A stretch of DNA of 64,000 nucleotides. It comes from Nyssa sinensis. Lineage: Eukaryota; Streptophyta; Magnoliopsida; Cornales; Nyssaceae. Each line of letters opens with the position of its first letter. Position 1 is the first letter of the stretch. Under the pieces are notes generated by a model. That model worked only from the letters and a program-made list of their open reading frames with translations, did not search any database and was not told the DNA's origin. The stretch covers positions 17,000,985-17,064,984 of the forward strand of contig CM018038.1 of assembly GCA_008638375.1 (NCBI GenBank), read 5' to 3'. Shown piece after piece: positions 59,581 through 64,000 of the stretch. A program made the position numbers and the translations under genes.

Positions 59581-61517
59581 ATGTCGACCTCCACTGCATC
59601 TTCCGGTGTTGGCGATGGTTCAGGGAGTCTTCCTGAAGCTTATGCTTCATCCCAAACCCTTATTAGGGATAGTAGTTCCTTAGGGACCGAGTCGGAAGAG
59701 ACCCGTTCTAGTCCCGAAGTTAGGATTGTAGATGCTTTTTTAGAGTCTAGGGATAAAAAGGGAGAGGTGTCTGGTCAACCCTCCTAAAGAGAAGAGGGGC
59801 AGAGTATCGTGACCTCTTCCTGGCTAGAAAGCATAAAGAAGGAATTTAATTTTCCTAAAGATGCCGTCCTCAGGGCTCCTGATGCCCTAGATCGTCTTTC
59901 GGATATTAGGGAAGGTGAGATCTGTGTTTATACTGCTTGGTTTGAGATGGGGTTGCCTCTTCCTTTTCCCACATTACTTAGGGAGTTCTTTTGTTGGTTC
60001 AACCTTTGCCCCGCCAACCTGAATTTGAATAGTTGGAGGCACCTGCTAGGGTTTTTAGTTTTAGGTCGTATGAATAATGTAGACGTCTCTCTGGATTTGA
60101 TCCGTTGTAAAATGGATCTCAAGTATATGAGGTCGGAGAGCCTCTATTACATGTCCTTTGATAGTGGTTTCAGACCTCTGTCAGTTGTACCGTCCTCCAA
60201 TAAATCTTGGAAAAATAGGTATTTTTTTGTTAGTGGAGGATGGGAGGAGGCAGACCATGAGGACCAGATTTCTACATTTCCCCGGAGCACAGGGTTTATG
60301 GGTGAGACCCCCCTTCTTTTGTGATTTTTGTTTTTGCTCTTGCCTTTGCCATTTGTTTATCTGATCGTTGTTATTGTACATCTTGTGTAGCTAAAAGTGT
60401 TAAGAAGAGGCCATCCTTCACACATGTTCTCAAGGAGCAGTACAGTAGGCTTCTTTAGACCAAGAATAGAGATTACAGAGTCATCCTTCAGCCGAGCACT
60501 CCAATGGCCTCAAAAGATAAGAATGTGGTTGAAGATGTGTTGCAAACTGTCATCGGTAAGTGGGGCTCGGTAAAGAAGAAAAGGGTGGCAAATCTTCCCC
60601 CTCCTACCGCTCCTTCATCGAAGAAGAAGAGGACGACCACTGCTGTCTCCTCCTCTACTGCACCATCCAAGAAAGGGGGAGTGCTTTCTGTTTCCCCTTC
60701 CCCTGCACCGCCTAAGAGGGGCGTAGTGATCAAGGAGCCCACTTCTGCATCGCCCAAAAAGGGTATGGTAAATTCTGAGCATGCCCTCTCATCATCTAAA
60801 AAGGCTTCGAAGAAGGGCAAGACGAGGGTGGCCGTTGACTTGGACCTGATGCCAAATGGGTACAGGGCCGTTCATCAAACCATTGAAGAATTTTGGGCGG
60901 ATGCCCCACAAAAGGACTCTCCTTTTTGCAGTACCAGGCAGGGTACTGAAAAGACAGTTGCTGGCACCATGAGCGCCCATCTGAAGGTAATGACCGTTCT
61001 TTCTTTTTTGGTATTTTGTTTTTACGTTTACCTGATTGGATCTCTTACTGTTTTATAGACCTTGCACAATTTGGCTACCATGATGGAGGCCACCGTGGAT
61101 CTTCAGGCTGTCGAGAGGCTTGAGGATGAGCTGGATGAGGCTCGGCTTTAGCTCGGCACAGCTCACTCCCAAGCTACAGCTGCCGAGGACGAGCTTAAGG
61201 AAGTGAGGAATTCCCTCTCCATCATGGAGTCGGAGAGGGATTCTCTTAAGTTTGAAAGGGATTCTTTCAAGTCTAAGCGGGAATCCCTCCTTCAGGAGCT
61301 GGACAGGCTGAAGGAGGAGAATGGCGCCCTTCAGGCCTCCGTTGCTCTGAAGGTTGATGAGGCCAGGGTCGAGGCCGAGGCTAGGTTGAAGACCGAGCTG
61401 GAGAAGATGGGTGATAGATTTGTGCAGTTCGGTTATGACAACTTCAAATCCAAGCTTCTTGCTAAGTTCCCGTACATTGACCTGTCGGGAATTAATAATG
61501 ATGATGAGGATGATTGA
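59581..61517 (+). pseudogene. Tat-like element antisense ORF (putative plant transposon protein), spliced
   Basis: Three exons in consistent phase: 59581-60301, 60391-60986, 61059-61517. Exon 1: serine-rich start MSTSTASSGVGDGSGSLPEA, then the globular putative-plant-transposon domain (WLESIKKEFNFPKDAV, GEICVYTAWFEMGLPLPFPT, LLREFFCWFNLCPANLNLNS, NRYFFVSGGWEE). Exon 2: basic, proline/serine/lysine-rich linker (KKKRTTTAVSSSTAPSKKGG) and YRAVHQTIEEFWADAPQ. Exon 3: coiled coil (MESERDSLKFERDSFKSKRE, LLQELDRLKEENGALQ) ending in an acidic tail. In-frame stops at 59785-59787 (TAA), 60456-60458 (TAG) and 61149-61151 (TAG) make it a pseudogene. Antisense to gag-pol and next to the 3' LTR, as in Tat/Grande-type Gypsy elements. 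Confidence 0.8.
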
Positions 61518-61925
61518 TGAGTGCGCAAAAGTGCACTCTAAATGTCCTATTATTAGATGAAATTGCTAAAATGTGAGTAGAAATGTTAGGTTTTAATTGA
61601 TATTATTTAATTTAATTTCTATTCACAGTGGGATATATTTGAGCCTCATTTTATAATATTTTGAATCTCAAATAAATGTATTAAATAGTCTCTATGGATT
61701 TTATTCCTGAACAGTTACAAAATCCATTACTTGTTTCAGTCACGTGGTAAAATTAATTCATTATTTGATGGATTGCAGGGCGCAAGAAAAAGAATAAAGA
61801 ATTTAAGTTGCAACTAGGCTTGGTTGAGCAGGCATTGAAGCCAACCTGAAGAAAAAAGTCAATGAAAAAAAAAGATAGAAAGCAAGTGGAACGGCTGGGC
61901 TTGTCTTGTGTAGTGGGCTCAGGTG
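61515..61925 (+). mobile_element. LTR-like fragment, inverted copy of the unit at 56.3-57.8 kb
   Basis: Begins TGATGAGTGCGCAAAAGTGC, then CTATTCACAGTGGGATATAT and CAGTCACGTGGTAAAATTAA, matching the 5' part of 56262-57832 in opposite orientation. It interrupts the Tat-like element between its antisense ORF and the RT; its first three bases supply the TGA that ends the ORF. The right end is unresolved, before the RT trace at about 61930. Confidence 0.7.
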
Positions 61926-61929
61926 GAGC

Positions 61930-62650
61930 TTTGAAGAATGGTAGGCAACGATCAGTGGATTTGGAGATAAATCTGCTCAGAGCTGCTATTCTGCCATTCA
62001 GAGCCTGAATGTCTTTCTTGGTCCTTGGTGACTCTAGTCGAATCAGGGCCCCAATTTGGGTGGGGTCTGCCTCTACACCTCTCTGAGAGACGATGTATCC
62101 CAAGAATTTTCCCTTTGCTACTCCAAAGGTGCATTTCGAGGGATTGAGTTTCATCTTGTACTGCCTCAGGATGTCAAACGTTTGAGCCAGGTGCTGGAGA
62201 TGGCTGCTCTTCTATAGGCTTTTGACCAGCATATCATCAATATAGACTTCTATGGTAGTGCCGATAAAGGGGCTGAACATCTTATTAACCAGACGCTGGT
62301 ATGTGGCCCCAACATTTTTTAGTCCAAACGGCATCACTCTATAACAATAGAGACCTCGTTCGGTTATGAATGATGTTTTCTCCTAATCAGGAGGGTGCAT
62401 TTGTATTTGATTGTATCCTGAATAGGCATTCATGAAGCTCGTAAGTTCATGCCCTGCAGTAGCATCAACTAACTAATCTATCCTTGGTAGAGGAAAGCTA
62501 TCTTTGGGACAAACCTTGTTGAGGTCTGTATAGTCAACGCAGACTCTCCACTTGCCATTCTTCTTCTTGACCAGAACAGTGTTAGCTAGCCAATCAGGAT
62601 AGAATACCTTTCATATCATGTTGGCATCGAGTAGCCTTTGGACCTCATCG
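61930..62650 (-). pseudogene. Ty3/Gypsy (Tat-like) reverse transcriptase remnant
   Basis: On - in order: YPDWLANTVLVKKKNGKWRV, DLNKVCPKDSFPLPRID, HELTSFMNAYSGYNQIQMHP, TERGLYCYRVMPFGLKN, VYIDDMLVKS (catalytic YIDD), MKLNPSKCTFGVAKGKFLGY, GVEADPTQIGALIRLESPRT and GRIAALSRFISKSTDRCLPF. Several stops (ID-stop-LVD, PD-stop-EKTSF, SL-stop-KSSH). RNase H and integrase that should follow are missing, lost at or near the LTR-like insertion. Confidence 0.92.
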
Positions 62651-63423
62651 TTGATGATCTAGTGCTGCTCTGAAGCCAGTGGCCTTCTCTTCTGTCTTAC
62701 TGGTAGATGGTTCTAGATCTACCATCAGTTTGTGTGTGATGAGGTCTGGATCTATTCCTTCCATATCCCTTGTTTCCCAGGCAAACACGGAGAGGTTTTT
62801 CTTCAAGAATTTGATCAACTCATCCTGCTTGGCAAGTGTCAGGTCGGGGCCTATCTGCAGGTAGTGCCCTTGGTCTTCCAAGCTGACCAGGACTTTAATG
62901 GGTTCCTCTATGGGCTTGGCCCTGCTGTCCCTTCCTCTGGGGTTTAGTGGTTCGTCAATCTTGGAGGGACAGTCTTCTGTCTTGTGATAGTAGGAATGGA
63001 TTAGATCCCCACATTCACGGGCATGCAGTAATTGCTATTGGGAGCCTTGGCCTTGAGTGTGAGAGCATGGCATTCTCTGGAGGTTGGTTAGCATCCTCTA
63101 ATAGAGTAGACGATCTGATCGTGGACGTACTTTAGGCATTGGTGAAGGGTTGATGTGACTGGTCCCATCTCGTATAGCCAAGGCCTCCTAATTATGACAT
63201 TATAGGGGGATTTGGCATTCAGAACCATGTATTCAGTTACTGTGGTTTTCTGTCCGTTCCCTTCTCCTGCAGTGGTGGCAAGATCAATCCTTCCCAATGG
63301 AGTGTTGAGATTCCCATCAAAACCTGCCATGATTACACCAGTGGGCTTAATGTCACTGGGGTTGAGCTTCATCTGCTTGAAAGGGTCATAGAACAGAACA
63401 TTAGTCGAGTTCCTAGTGTCCAC
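62651..63423 (-). pseudogene. Gypsy protease and protease-RT linker remnant
   Basis: On -: 63423-63088 holds the retropepsin-like region (MDTRNSTNVLFYDPFKQMKL with the degenerate active-site DT, then YMVLNAKSPYNVIIRRPWLY), and 62881-62645 the linker that precedes RT (IGPDLTLAKQDELIKFLKKN, FAWETRDMEGIDPDLITHKL). Frames are broken between the two. Confidence 0.85.
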
Positions 63424-63507
63424 TAGGACTCTTCGGATCTCAAAGCTGGCAATTTTGAGGGAGATAACCAGGGCATCACTGTGAGGACAATGTACCCCTT
63501 CAAGGTC

Positions 63508-64000
63508 TTAATCCGAGAATTGGATTTCTGGTACAGGCCTTAACCTTTTTTCCACGTTAAAGATCTGTATGATGTTGGGATTAGCCCTGGCCTCCCGAGC
63601 ATAACGTTTCCTCGATCTGTTGGAAGTCCTATTTGCAGGAGAATCTGCGTGTAGGACAAAGATTACTTGGTTGTTCTGCCGTGAAGGCTCATTCCGTCCT
63701 TCCCTTTGTTCCTGTCTCTGGTCGGGCTTCCTCTGTTGGGGCCGCTCATTACGAGGGTTCTGCCCTCTGTCCTGCTTGATGAACTCCCGTAGTCGTCCTC
63801 TCCTGATTAGCTGCTCAATCTCGTGTTTGAGAGCCTTATAGGTGTTAGTTGTGTGTCTACGGTCTTTGTGAAAATCACAATACTTGGTTTGATCTCGGTA
63901 GCTAGGGTCGCCTTTCAAAGGCTCTAGCCATCTTAGGTTTTCTCGAGATCTTACTTACTTTAGTATGTTGTATGGAGAGGTGTTCAGAGGAGTAAAATTA
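63508..64000 (-). pseudogene. Gypsy gag C-terminal remnant, runs off the window
   Basis: 63918-63508 encodes YCDFHKDRRHTTNTYKALKH, EIEQLIRRGRLREFIKQ and an arginine/glutamine-rich tail. Tat-like gags have a CxxHxxxGHxTxxCxxLxxxIExLIxxGxLxxF pattern; here the second cysteine is Y, so the zinc knuckle is damaged. Sequence to the right edge (63919-64000) continues with EPLKGDPS-type gag traces. Confidence 0.85.

Noticed and set aside
1..64000. tRNA, rRNA, CRISPR or bacterial-type operons
   Set aside because: None found by eye; no cloverleaf with A/B boxes, no rRNA-like stretch, and repeats lack array structure with spacers.

Overview
This window is nuclear DNA of a flowering plant, almost certainly a eudicot and probably a woody species with many repeats. 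The reasons are small exons split by long AT-rich GT-AG introns, plant-specific families (an LRR receptor-like kinase, a SKU5-similar oxidase, GH18 class V chitinase, DSK2 ubiquilin, a BADC-type protein), and plant LINE, Copia, Tat-like Gypsy, Harbinger-like and probably Helitron elements. Coordinates assigned by eye to splice sites are reading-frame consistent where stated.

Layout. 1-1435: the last exon of an LRR receptor-like kinase on +, carrying a one-base frameshift. 2897-17091 (-): one apparently intact housekeeping gene, the cytosolic phenylalanine--tRNA ligase alpha subunit. It has 18 exons coding for 488 aa, and its introns hold two LINE remnants, two tandem duplications and two 16-G runs; one intron uses a GC donor. 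17092-26345: a G-rich promoter-proximal tract, a hAT-like non-autonomous element, AT-rich DNA, a LINE tail, two foldback elements, and a TATA/telo-box promoter at 26.3 kb on - whose coding region I could not identify. 26863-28473: a Harbinger-like element with TTA target duplication.

29.8-38.8 kb is a graveyard of gene pieces: a GH18 chitinase pseudogene, two DSK2 exons, two BADC/BCCP-like exons and a multi-exon RPA1-like pseudogene, nearly all on -. A Helitron-like 3' terminus (hairpin then CTAG) lies immediately outside the first fragment, so a gene-capturing Helitron is the leading explanation. 38841-43271 is a gene-free 4.4 kb unit with TGTCACGACCC / GGGTCGGGGTGTTA ends, a solo long LTR or a TIR element.

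43403-48883 (-) is a structurally complete but coding-dead Copia element: 681 and 685 bp LTRs, 5 bp target duplication, PBS and polypurine tract. 49.7-51.0 kb holds a SKU5-similar pseudogene on +. 54.4-55.1 kb holds two - strand exon remnants. From 56.3 kb to the right edge are Gypsy-type remnants: an LTR-like unit on -, then a Tat-like element whose gag-pol lies on - and whose spliced antisense ORF (putative plant transposon domain) lies on +, apparently driven by its own TATA box inside the LTR.

Only the tRNA ligase gene looks functional. The rest is a record of insertion, capture and decay, with several nonsense mutations of the C-to-T / G-to-A type expected from methylated DNA.
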